Shown here: positions 1 to 7,963 of the stretch, one piece after another
How positions within the stretch are numbered: the stretch's first letter is position 1
Layout of the letters: each line of letters begins with the position of its first letter
Source of the DNA: Acidobacteriota bacterium
GTDB taxonomy: Bacteria; Acidobacteriota; Terriglobia; 20CM-2-55-15
Length of the DNA: 45,135 bases
Assembly (NCBI GenBank): GCA_003223875.1
Contig: QHWY01000099.1
Span: 1-45,135 of the forward strand
Direction of reading: 5' to 3'
Notes under the pieces: generated by a model
What the model was told of the DNA's origin: nothing
Database searches by the model: none
Seen by the model: the letters and a program-made list of their open reading frames with translations, nothing else
Made by a program: the position numbers and the translations under genes

Positions 1-5
1 TGCCG

Positions 6-665
6 GTGCCATTTCAGTTTTTCACCGTTGAAGGATCGCGGATCGATGAGGGCATCATGTCACGTTTTCACGTGGTGTCGCCGGCGGAAGTACGACTTCG
101 GCGATTTCTCAAGGAAAAGCCGCGTATCGGGCCGTCCCTAGTTTTCACGCTGCTTAGAGTAAGTGAGTGGGCAAAGTCAATTCAGGCCGGGGAAGCCGAA
201 AACCCCTTACGACGAAAGCTTACACATTCCGCGACTGGGTCCGAGCCTATACAACAAATCGCGGAAAATTTAATTGAACGTGCCAGCGGGATTGAACGCG
301 ACCTATTACTCAAATCGATTCAAGAACTCCTCTTCTATTGCGTAAACTTCGAAACCAATCTCAATCTGGAGCAAATCAAAACTCGACTGAAAGGATTCCT
401 GGATCAGGAAAAGAGATTTGCCTTCATGCAGCAGTTTTTGTGCTTTTACGTGTTCAACTACGTATCGTTCTACACAAGCGACTCGTTTCGCGCTATGTCA
501 TCCACTCCCCAGGTTTTTGAACAGGAAATGGAGCAAGTCGAAAAAATCTGCGAGCGGACGGTAGCATCTGCCCTGGAGCCCTACGAGCAAGCCGAAAGTG
601 TTTTGGACCGAACGGCAGCGGAGGAATTGATTCAGAAGATCGAACAACGGCTCCGTGGAGAGTAA
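6..665 (+). CDS. Unrecognised protein, probably 5'-partial
   Basis: I do not recognise this protein. It is about 219 residues, mostly charged and helical, with three scattered cysteines (in LFYC, FLCF and KICE contexts) and no signal peptide or membrane segment. The frame is open to the left edge of the window, so it may begin outside. Within the window the candidates are a GTG at 6 and an ATG at 57; the ATG has GAGGG six bases upstream. The gene converges on the small minus-strand gene at 672. The length and coding-like composition support a real gene. The function is unknown. Confidence 0.6.
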   Translation: MPFQFFTVEGSRIDEGIMSRFHVVSPAEVRLRRFLKEKPRIGPSLVFTLLRVSEWAKSIQAGEAENPLRRKLTHSATGSEPIQQIAENLIERASGIERDLLLKSIQELLFYCVNFETNLNLEQIKTRLKGFLDQEKRFAFMQQFLCFYVFNYVSFYTSDSFRAMSSTPQVFEQEMEQVEKICERTVASALEPYEQAESVLDRTAAEELIQKIEQRLRGE

Positions 666-671
666 AGTCGA

Positions 672-893
672 CTACGAGCGGTCTTCATCCGTATCTGTTT
701 CCGGCCTTATTTCGAATTCTCGGCACAATCCAAAGCGAAAGCGTTCTGATCGGCAGTTGATGAACTCGACCACATACTCCTGAAAATCCTGCACGGACGT
801 CGTTCGTGGCAGTACCTTTTGAACGCGGGCGGCTCCCGACCGAAGGGCATTGTTGTTTTTGATTCGCACGACGTCTCCGACATTGAATGGCAT
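672..893 (-). CDS. Small hypothetical protein with SH3/KOW-like start
   Basis: A 73-residue protein starting MPFNVGDVVRIK, a pattern common in small SH3- or KOW-like beta-barrel domains where a VGDVVRI strand opens the fold. That assignment rests on pattern only. The ATG at 893 is preceded by GGAGG about ten bases upstream, which supports this start. The acidic tail (ETDTDED) is solvent-type sequence. It converges on the upstream plus-strand gene with six bases between the stops. The role is unknown. Confidence 0.55.
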   Translation of the reverse strand: MPFNVGDVVRIKNNNALRSGAARVQKVLPRTTSVQDFQEYVVEFINCRSERFRFGLCREFEIRPETDTDEDRS

Positions 894-1137
894 TGAATCT
901 CGGCCTCCGGGACAAATTACAAGATTGGCATGATCTTTTGTAAATGAGGATTTTCGCGGCCCCCGGCCGGAAGGAACATTTCCACCCCGAAAACGGAACC
1001 GGTTTAGCTGGTCGAACGCGGTGTAATTCTCCGGGGGAGCCGTCTAACTTTCAGATTCGCAAGAAGCTATCCGCTTAAGGTGTAGGCCGCGCTCATTGGC
1101 GGCGGAATTGCCTGTCAGCAGTTGAGGACTGACCGAT

Positions 1138-1437
1138 ATGAATCAGAACTTCCCGTTTGAAAGACCAGCTAGCCCCCAGATAGCATTGGAGTTGTTCACC
1201 CTTCCAATAGAAGAGATCAACCTTGTGCTTGTGGATGGCCCAACAGTAGACGCCGCCGAGCCCTTCATTGCCGGCTGCGAACGTTGTGATCAAGACGCTG
1301 AAATTTCTTTTGATTATCTCTTGGATGAGCTGACCGGTTCCGATCCGAGTCGAACCGAGTACCTGATGTACAGGGTGGCAAGATGTCCTCGTTGCCAAGC
1401 TGAGGTCACCGAGAAGACGTTAATTATTCCCGAGTAG
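1138..1437 (+). CDS. Small protein with two CxxC pairs (zinc-ribbon-like)
   Basis: A 99-residue hypothetical protein. Two cysteine pairs, C47-x2-C50 and C83-x2-C86, lie 32 residues apart and would suit a treble-clef or zinc-ribbon metal site. The segment between them is acidic (DYLLDELTGSD). GAGGA lies about ten bases before the ATG. Its last 14 bases overlap the end of the convergent helix-turn-helix gene at 1424. Metal binding is inferred from the cysteines. I do not recognise the family. Confidence 0.6.
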   Translation: MNQNFPFERPASPQIALELFTLPIEEINLVLVDGPTVDAAEPFIAGCERCDQDAEISFDYLLDELTGSDPSRTEYLMYRVARCPRCQAEVTEKTLIIPE

Positions 1438-1774
1438 TTACCCCTACATCCACGCTCTCGTTTCCTAACGTGTACCACGTGCTGCGCCGGCCGCGATAAT
1501 CGCGTACCTGGTATTTGCGATTCATAGCAACAACGACGCTGCGGCTACACCCCATCCGTTCCGCGATAGCGGCAATCGGTAGGTCCGTTGACCTGAGCAA
1601 AGCGAGTATCGTCTCAATCTCATCCTTATCAAAACTACGCCCTTGTCTGGCCACAGCAGCCTCCCGTTGTGTACTTGACTTATCGGAACAATCTGCTTCC
1701 GGCTTTAAGAAGAAATTTGGGAGTAAATCGATGACTTGTTGCGGACGGGCGCCCATTGTTTTTTTACTGCGCAC
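1424..1774 (-). CDS. Helix-turn-helix protein, hypothetical
   Basis: A 116-residue protein. Residues about 49-95 (FDKDEIETILALL through IAAIAERMGCSRSVVVAMNRKY) read as a three-helix helix-turn-helix of the homeodomain-like or resolvase type, with basic residues after the recognition helix (RDYRGRRS). It is therefore probably a small DNA-binding protein. The start is uncertain: GTG at 1774 or ATG at 1756, neither with a good ribosome binding site. It lies 54 bases downstream of mqnE on the same strand and could be co-transcribed with it. Its target is unknown. Confidence 0.55.
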   Translation of the reverse strand: MRSKKTMGARPQQVIDLLPNFFLKPEADCSDKSSTQREAAVARQGRSFDKDEIETILALLRSTDLPIAAIAERMGCSRSVVVAMNRKYQVRDYRGRRSTWYTLGNESVDVGVTTRE

Positions 1775-1828
1775 TTGCGGGTCGACGAGAGCCGCAGACT
1801 CAGTTCGAGAAGTGCTGATCCCATTTGT

Positions 1829-2905
1829 CTATTGAGGGGTGCGCCCTTGGAATTCATAAAGCGTGTCCCGCTCGACCGGTATGCGGCCGGCATCCCGAAT
1901 GAGTTTTTCCATCTGAGATCGAGTTAAGCCCGGCGTTGTCGGTGTTCCAGCGCCATGAATGATCCGTTCTTCGATGATAGTGCCATCGAGATCGTCTGCG
2001 CCAAAGCGCAGTGCAATCTGCGCCAGCGCAGGCGTTAGCGTCACCCAATAGGCTTTGATATGCGGAAAGTTGTCGAGCATAAGGCGGGACACCGCGATGG
2101 TTTTCAGATCATCCATACCTGTCGTCACTGGTAAGTGAGCGTAGACCGTGTGTTCTGGATGAAACGCGAGAGGAATAAAACAATTGAAACCACCAGTCTC
2201 GTCCTGCAGGTCCCGTAGCCGGATCATATGATCGACACGTTCTTCGAGCGTCTCAATGTGGCCGTACAACATCGTCGCGTTCGAGCGAATACCCATCCGA
2301 TGCACGGTCCGGGCGACGTCGAGCCATCGCGTCCCGGAAATCTTATGACCCGCAATTAGCGGGCGCGCCCGCTCGGCAAAGATTTCTGCGCCGCCGCCGG
2401 GACAGCTCCCCAGACCCGCGTCGCGCAACTGATTGATGACCCATTCGAGTGGTTTTCGCGTAATCTTTGCGAAGAAGTCGAGCTCCACCATCGTGAAAGC
2501 CTTGAGATGAACAGATGGAAATCGGCTCTTCAGACCGCGCAGCAGATCCAGATAGTAAGTAAACGGAAGCTCCGGGTTTAATCCACCTACGATATGAAAC
2601 TCGGTCAGTGAATCTGAGTATTCTTTCTCCGCAAAGCGAAACACCTGCTCGAGCTGCATGGTGTAGCCGCCGTCCTCACCCGGCTTGCGCGCATACGCAC
2701 CCTGGCAAAGCTGGCAGTCAATGACACACACGTTGGTGTAATTGATATGCCGGTTGACGTTGTAGTAAGTGAAATTTCCATTCAACTGCTCTCGTACGTG
2801 GTTCGCCAGACGGCCCAAAGCCACAATATCGTTCATGCGATATAGTTCGACGCCCTCTTCAAATGACAAGCGCTCGCCACAATGGACTTTCTCTGCAATC
2901 GACAT
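1829..2905 (-). CDS. mqnE: Aminofutalosine synthase MqnE (radical SAM)
   Basis: MqnE is a cytosolic radical SAM enzyme of the futalosine pathway to menaquinone. It joins the adenosyl part of SAM to 3-[(1-carboxyvinyl)oxy]benzoate to give aminofutalosine. The 358-residue length is normal. C60-x3-C64-x2-C67, directly after NRHINYTNV, binds the catalytic [4Fe-4S] cluster. The C-terminal region with DDLKTIAVSRLMLDNFPHIK and FGADDLDGTIIEE is typical of MqnE rather than its relative MqnC. The residue after the third cysteine is Gln, where many relatives have Ala or Ser. The thiO-like gene lies 18 bases upstream on the same strand. No other mqn gene is in the window. Confidence 0.9.
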   Translation of the reverse strand: MSIAEKVHCGERLSFEEGVELYRMNDIVALGRLANHVREQLNGNFTYYNVNRHINYTNVCVIDCQLCQGAYARKPGEDGGYTMQLEQVFRFAEKEYSDSLTEFHIVGGLNPELPFTYYLDLLRGLKSRFPSVHLKAFTMVELDFFAKITRKPLEWVINQLRDAGLGSCPGGGAEIFAERARPLIAGHKISGTRWLDVARTVHRMGIRSNATMLYGHIETLEERVDHMIRLRDLQDETGGFNCFIPLAFHPEHTVYAHLPVTTGMDDLKTIAVSRLMLDNFPHIKAYWVTLTPALAQIALRFGADDLDGTIIEERIIHGAGTPTTPGLTRSQMEKLIRDAGRIPVERDTLYEFQGRTPQ

Positions 2906-2923
2906 TTCAGCGGAAATTATACA

Positions 2924-4003
2924 TTACGAAAATCGCGAGGGAGAGTAAGGCCGGATATCGATGCTTGGATCCCGGCCTTCGACGAGATCCGTAACGATGG
3001 AAGCGGTAATCGGGGCGAGCAAGACTCCGTTGCGATAATGGCCGGTGGCGTAATACACACCCGGGACCGCGGTCGACCCCAAGATCGGGAGTTCGTCGGG
3101 CGTGGCGGGACGTAAGCCGGTCCAAGTTTCCAGAATGGGATACGAACCCACATCAGAAGAGATAGCGAGGGCATCCGTTAACAACCGTCCAAGCCCTGCT
3201 GGTGTTACAGCTGATTCGAATCCTACATCCTCGTTGGTGGCGCCAACGATCAGTTCCCCAGTGCTTCGCGGCACAAAATAGGAATGGCCCCACCGGATCA
3301 TCCGGCGGAATGCGCCTGCCGGCATCGCAAGCGAGAGAATCTGCCCTTTCCGAGGAGAGATTGGGATGCGCGGCTTCAGCCCTTCGAACTCCCCGCTCCA
3401 GACACCCGAAGCGATGATGATCGAAGCAGCCTGCATTGTCGTGTGTGCGAAATGGATCGTATTGGGGGAAATCGCGTCGACATGAACTCCGGTACGGATT
3501 TCAACGCCACGTGCGAAACACGACTCGCGAATCGCATTCAACAGACGGCGAGGTGCGACCGACCTCTCGGCTGGCATAAAAAGCGCGTCGATAATAGGTA
3601 CAGTAACGAGCGGCTCCATTTTTTTCACTTGGTTCGGCAGCAGCAATTCAACTCCAAAGCCGGCCTGACGCTGCCACTCATATCGCTGACGAAGCGTGGC
3701 AGCCGATGCTTCCGAGGAGGCCAGAGACAGCAATCCTTCCTTTGAATACGCGACATTCAAGCCCGATTCTTGTTGAAGTTCGTCAATGAACTGGTCATAC
3801 AGCGCAAGGCTCGCACGGCAAAGCTGAAAAAACGGTCCTTGATTGTCCGCCTCGCTCAACGGCGACAACATACCGGCAGCCGCATGGGATGTTGCCTGCC
3901 CTGTCGCACCACGATCCAAGAGCAGTACGGATTTGCTGCCGGCGAGCTGGCGTGCGATTGAGAGGCCGATCACGCCGCCACCAATGACGATCACGTCATG
4001 CAT
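2924..4003 (-). CDS. thiO: Glycine oxidase ThiO-like FAD enzyme
   Basis: An FAD-dependent amine oxidase of the DAO family. ThiO oxidises glycine to iminoglycine (dehydroglycine) for the thiazole half of thiamin. The N-terminal VIVIGGGVIGLSIARQLAG is the dinucleotide fold. A second FAD-contact region (SHAAAGMLSPLSE) and the late GLRPATPDELPILG and YYATGHYRNGVLLAP segments are typical of ThiO. At about 359 residues the length fits. I chose ATG 4003; a GTG lies one codon upstream. It precedes mqnE by 18 bases and is divergent from the HAD gene. No thiS or thiG is nearby, so another DAO-type substrate remains possible. Confidence 0.8.
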   Translation of the reverse strand: MHDVIVIGGGVIGLSIARQLAGSKSVLLLDRGATGQATSHAAAGMLSPLSEADNQGPFFQLCRASLALYDQFIDELQQESGLNVAYSKEGLLSLASSEASAATLRQRYEWQRQAGFGVELLLPNQVKKMEPLVTVPIIDALFMPAERSVAPRRLLNAIRESCFARGVEIRTGVHVDAISPNTIHFAHTTMQAASIIIASGVWSGEFEGLKPRIPISPRKGQILSLAMPAGAFRRMIRWGHSYFVPRSTGELIVGATNEDVGFESAVTPAGLGRLLTDALAISSDVGSYPILETWTGLRPATPDELPILGSTAVPGVYYATGHYRNGVLLAPITASIVTDLVEGRDPSIDIRPYSPSRFS

Positions 4004-4051
4004 CACCGTTCCCCACCGCGCAATTCTACCTGTGTTAGTCTAGGGATTTGC

Positions 4052-4732
4052 ATGATTCGCGCGCTGATCTTCGATTTCAACGGAGTCTTGGCCGATGACG
4101 ATCCGATTCACATGGAAGCGTTTAGGGAGACGGCAAAATCAGAAGGCCTGTCGTTCACAGATGAGGAATATCTTGACAGGTATCTTCCTCTGAATGATTG
4201 GGATTGTTTCAAAACTTTGTTTGCCGCACATGGGCGGCCGTTGGCCGAGAGCAAGCTGGACGAATTGATCCGGCGTAAAAGCGATCATTATTTCCAAACG
4301 ATTGCCGATAAAGCAGTATTGTTCTCCGAGGCGGGAACGGCGGTAAAGGCTGCAACCCTGCACTGTCGGCTGGCTATCGCCTCGGGCGCACGTGCCGAAG
4401 AAATACGGCATATATTGACGCAGGGCGGACTAGAAGGCTGTTTCAGCGCGATTATCGCAGCTGAAGATGTCCGGTTTGGAAAACCTCATCCCGAGCCGTT
4501 TTTGCGCGCACATAAGAAGCTAAAGGAAAGAGATCGCTCATTGCGAATCCCAGACTGCGTGGCCGTAGAAGATTCGGTCGGCGGAATCCAGTCGGCGCAT
4601 GGGGCAGGCATGCGCTGCCTTGCGATTGCGCACTCATACAGTCCTGCCCGGCTTTGGAGCGCGAGTCCGGAGTGGGTGATTGATTCAATTGCGGATTTTG
4701 TATCCTGGTTGGAGAAGGAAGTCTCGAAGTGA
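4052..4732 (+). CDS. HAD-superfamily phosphatase, beta-PGM-like
   Basis: A 226-residue haloacid-dehalogenase-fold hydrolase with an alpha-helical cap, of the beta-phosphoglucomutase/phosphoglycolate phosphatase type. Motif I is FDFNGVLAD: the nucleophile is D8, but the +2 position that is usually the general acid Asp is N10. Motif II is the Ser of IASGA, motif III the Lys of GKPHPEPF, and motif IV is VEDSVGG. The ATG at 4052 puts motif I at the N-terminus, as usual; an upstream in-frame extension is rejected for that reason. It overlaps the next gene by GTGA, so translation is probably coupled. The substrate is unknown. Confidence 0.85.
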   Translation: MIRALIFDFNGVLADDDPIHMEAFRETAKSEGLSFTDEEYLDRYLPLNDWDCFKTLFAAHGRPLAESKLDELIRRKSDHYFQTIADKAVLFSEAGTAVKAATLHCRLAIASGARAEEIRHILTQGGLEGCFSAIIAAEDVRFGKPHPEPFLRAHKKLKERDRSLRIPDCVAVEDSVGGIQSAHGAGMRCLAIAHSYSPARLWSASPEWVIDSIADFVSWLEKEVSK

Positions 4733-5562
4733 GCACCCGGTCGCGAAATACCTTTCAGCAACTCGTGACGCTGCCCGACAGTGCCATCCCTCTTGCTGAA
4801 GCGGCGTTGATTTTGGCTTGTGAGGAATATCCACAGCTCGAAATCAGTCCCTATCTGGATATGCTGGACAAAATGGCCGACGTCACACAGCAGAGGCTTC
4901 GTCCCGCCGATTCTCCGGTTGAGCGCGTCGGGAAGCTCAACACCGTATTATTTGAGACTTTCGGCTTTCGCGGAGCAACGGAAGACTATTACGATCCCCG
5001 GAACAGCTTTTTCAACGATGTGCTGGATCGCCGCGTCGGTATTCCCATCACACTTTCCGCGGTTTATATGGAGGTCTCACGGCGCCTGAATTTCCCCATC
5101 ATGGGTGTGGGAATGCCGGGGCACTTCATCGTGAAATATTCGGACCGACGTGAGGAATTCTTTCTCGATCCGTTTAATCGCGGCGAAATCTTGACGCTCG
5201 ACGATTGCCAGAATCGCCTTTATGAGCGATACGGGGACTCCATCGAATTCAACGAGCGGCTTCTGGGGCGGGTCACGAATCGGCAAATTCTCTGGCGCAT
5301 ACTCAACAATCTGAAGGAGATTTATTTGAAAGCCCACGCGTTTGATAAAGGGCTGGCGATTGTGGACATGATGCTCATGGTGGATCCCGAAGAAATCCCT
5401 CAATTTCGCGATCGCGGCCTTCTTCGTCTTCAGCTTCGGCAATTTGCTGGAGCTGTTCGCGATCTCGAATACTACCTGCGCCATTCCGCTAGAGCGACCG
5501 ACCGTGAAGAAATCGAAAGTCATCTCAAAGAACTCCGGCGCATCCGCGCAATGATGAACTGA
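4729..5562 (+). CDS. SirB1-family protein (transglutaminase-like plus TPR)
   Basis: A 277-residue protein of the SirB1 family. A transglutaminase-like core covers about residues 35-180, with NTVLFETFGFRG, DRRVGIPITLSAVYMEV and the GMPGHFIVKY strand carrying the family histidine. A helical TPR-like tail (residues 185-270, ending DLEYYLRHS) follows. I see no cysteine at the usual transglutaminase nucleophile position, as expected for a family of uncertain enzymatic activity. The GTG start at 4729 overlaps the HAD stop. It sits between the HAD gene and proB, 17 bases before the latter. The function is not established. Confidence 0.85.
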   Translation: MSTRSRNTFQQLVTLPDSAIPLAEAALILACEEYPQLEISPYLDMLDKMADVTQQRLRPADSPVERVGKLNTVLFETFGFRGATEDYYDPRNSFFNDVLDRRVGIPITLSAVYMEVSRRLNFPIMGVGMPGHFIVKYSDRREEFFLDPFNRGEILTLDDCQNRLYERYGDSIEFNERLLGRVTNRQILWRILNNLKEIYLKAHAFDKGLAIVDMMLMVDPEEIPQFRDRGLLRLQLRQFAGAVRDLEYYLRHSARATDREEIESHLKELRRIRAMMN

Positions 5563-5579
5563 GGTATCCTGTACCGTTT

Positions 5580-6728
5580 ATGCGTGAGCGGATTCGCGAC
5601 GCCAAGCGCGTTGTTGTCAAGCTCGGCTCGAATTTGTTTTTCAACGATGCCGGTGCCATCGCCCTCGGCCGTATTTTTTCGTTTATAGAGGATATTGCCG
5701 CCGCCAGGCTGGCCGGAAGGCAGATGATCGTGGTCTCCTCCGGAGCCGTTGCCCTCGGGGCCGACGCGTTGAAGATAAAGTCCTCAACCGCCTCGCTTGC
5801 ACAGAAGCAGGCGCTTGCGGCCATCGGCCAAAGCCGGTTGATGAATCTATACGAGCAGGGGTTTGGGAAATATGGACTGACCGCCGCTCAAGTCCTCCTC
5901 ACCGAAGAGGATTTTTCGAGCCGCAAGCGCTATCTCAATCTACGGCACACGTTGATGACACTGCTCGAGATGGGCGTGATCCCTGTCATCAATGAAAACG
6001 ACACGGTCTCGACTAACGAACTTGAAATAACCGATCGCACCCGCAGTTTCGGCGACAACGATAGGCTCAGCGCGCTCGTCATGAGCAAACTCGAAGCCAC
6101 ACTGCTGGTTTTGCTCTCTGACGTCGACGGCCTGTTCACAGACAACCCTCGAGAAAATCCCGATGCCGAATTCATTCCGCACGTCCAGGAAATCACCGCC
6201 GACATCGAAGCGCTTGCTGGCCGTAAATCGGGGCGCGGACGCGGAGGCATGGAGACAAAGCTCCAGGCGGCGCGTATTGCGATCAACTCCGGAGGAATGA
6301 CCATCATCGCCAATGGCTTGAAACCCCACATTCTGAACCGGGTGCTGTCCTGCGAGGAAGAAGGGACGTTGTTTTATGGAAAGGCTGGTTCACTTGGCGA
6401 AAAGCGCCGGTGGATTGCATTTGCTTCCTCCGTCTCTGGACGTATCCACATTAATGAAGGCGCGCTGGATGCCATTACGAGGAAGAATGCAAGCCTGCTC
6501 TACGCAGGCATCACACGCGTCGAAAACGAATTTGAAAACGGTGACGTCGTTTCTATTGTCGGGCCGGATGGTGAAGAGGTCGCTCGCGGTATTGTTAATT
6601 ACTCGAGCGCGGACGCTTCCAAACTGATCGGCAAACACTCCGATGATATCGCGCGGCTCGCGACGTCAAAAAACTACGATGCTTTCATCACGCGAAATAA
6701 CATCGCGTTTCTGACGGAACACCGATGA
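5580..6728 (+). CDS. proB: Glutamate 5-kinase ProB
   Basis: ProB phosphorylates L-glutamate to glutamyl 5-phosphate, the first and usually feedback-inhibited step of proline synthesis. The amino-acid-kinase domain spans about residues 1-260, with VVVKLGSNLFF, VVSSGAVALG, PVINENDTVST and FGDNDRLSALV. A C-terminal PUA domain follows (about 275-360, INEGALDAI through YSSADASKLIGKHS). At 382 residues it is full length for the PUA-bearing form. The ATG at 5580 is followed at once by the kinase fold. It overlaps proA by ATGA, giving a proBA operon. Confidence 0.96.
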   Translation: MRERIRDAKRVVVKLGSNLFFNDAGAIALGRIFSFIEDIAAARLAGRQMIVVSSGAVALGADALKIKSSTASLAQKQALAAIGQSRLMNLYEQGFGKYGLTAAQVLLTEEDFSSRKRYLNLRHTLMTLLEMGVIPVINENDTVSTNELEITDRTRSFGDNDRLSALVMSKLEATLLVLLSDVDGLFTDNPRENPDAEFIPHVQEITADIEALAGRKSGRGRGGMETKLQAARIAINSGGMTIIANGLKPHILNRVLSCEEEGTLFYGKAGSLGEKRRWIAFASSVSGRIHINEGALDAITRKNASLLYAGITRVENEFENGDVVSIVGPDGEEVARGIVNYSSADASKLIGKHSDDIARLATSKNYDAFITRNNIAFLTEHR

Positions 6729-7954
6729 CCGAAACACGACAGCAAGCGGAGCGCGCGCGAAAGGCATTTCTGAAATTGTCGGCCGTGGTGGACCGCAGTG
6801 CCATTTTGAAGGAAGTGGCAGCGGCTCTCCGGCAGCACGCCTCGTCCATATTCGCTGCAAACGCTCGGGATCTCGCTGAAGCAAAAGAGAAGATCGCGGA
6901 ACCTCTCTGCAAACGGCTTGTCTTGAATGAGTCACAACTACATGAAGTGATTACCGGAATCGAGCAGATCTCGGAGATGAAGGATCCCGTGGGATGTGTA
7001 CTTGAAGAAACAAAGTTGGACGACGGACTGATCCTGCGCAAGGTCCAAACACCTATCGGCGTCCTTGCGATCATTTACGAATCTCGTCCCGATGCGGGCC
7101 CACAGATTGCCTCGCTCGCCATCCGCTCCGGAAACGCCGTTCTTTTGAAGGGTGGCCGCGAAGCAGCTCAAACGAACGCAGCTATCGGCGCAATATTTCG
7201 GCAGGTTCTCCAAACTCATGGTGTTGAAGATGCAGTTCAGCTTGTGTCAACACGCGAAGAAATCGCGGAACTGCTCAACATGGATGATTTGATCGACCTC
7301 GTTATTCCCCGCGGCTCCAATGCAATGGTGCGAATGATCCAGCAAAGCACGAAGATTCCGGTCCTCGGACATGCCGACGGCATTTGCCACGTCTTCATCG
7401 ATGAATTCGCGGACGTCGATAAGGCTGTTCGAATTGCTGTGGATTCCAAAGCGCAGTATCCGGCTGTCTGTAACGCCGCAGAGACTTTGCTGCTGCATTC
7501 GCAATTTGCCGGGCGCGAGAAGGTGTTGGCCGCTTTAAAAAATGTTGGCGTAGAACTACGCGATTCCGGTTTTGGATCCGAATACCTGGATCTCATCATG
7601 AATGTGAAGACCGTTAACAGCCTGGACGAAGCGATCGATCACATTCATCGATATGGGTCCGCTCATACGGATTGCATCGTGACCGAAAACGAAACGAACG
7701 CCCGCCGATTCTTGAATGAAGTCGATTCAGCCGGCGTGTTCTGGAACGCTTCCACTCGTTTTGCCGACGGTTTCCGATACGGATTCGGCGCCGAAGTCGG
7801 CATCAGCACGAATAAGACGCACGCCCGTGGGCCTGTAGGCGTGGAAGGCCTGCTGATATACAAATACCACCTCATCGGTAACGGCCACATCGTCGCTACT
7901 TATACCGGCCCGCAGGCCAAGCCGTTTCTTCACCGGAAACTGCCCTTGCAGTAA
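6725..7954 (+). CDS. proA: Gamma-glutamyl phosphate reductase ProA
   Basis: ProA reduces glutamyl 5-phosphate with NADPH to glutamate 5-semialdehyde, which cyclises toward proline. The 409-residue aldehyde-dehydrogenase-fold protein has the catalytic cysteine C249 in YPAVCNAAETLL, the NIVIPRGS-type motif (DLVIPRGSNAMVRM), and the substrate region SAHTDCIVTEN. The ATGA overlap with proB shows translational coupling, expected for enzymes that may channel an unstable intermediate. The fadN gene starts ten bases downstream, so the run could continue into the fad genes. Confidence 0.96.
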   Translation: MTETRQQAERARKAFLKLSAVVDRSAILKEVAAALRQHASSIFAANARDLAEAKEKIAEPLCKRLVLNESQLHEVITGIEQISEMKDPVGCVLEETKLDDGLILRKVQTPIGVLAIIYESRPDAGPQIASLAIRSGNAVLLKGGREAAQTNAAIGAIFRQVLQTHGVEDAVQLVSTREEIAELLNMDDLIDLVIPRGSNAMVRMIQQSTKIPVLGHADGICHVFIDEFADVDKAVRIAVDSKAQYPAVCNAAETLLLHSQFAGREKVLAALKNVGVELRDSGFGSEYLDLIMNVKTVNSLDEAIDHIHRYGSAHTDCIVTENETNARRFLNEVDSAGVFWNASTRFADGFRYGFGAEVGISTNKTHARGPVGVEGLLIYKYHLIGNGHIVATYTGPQAKPFLHRKLPLQ

Positions 7955-7963
7955 AGTAATCGA

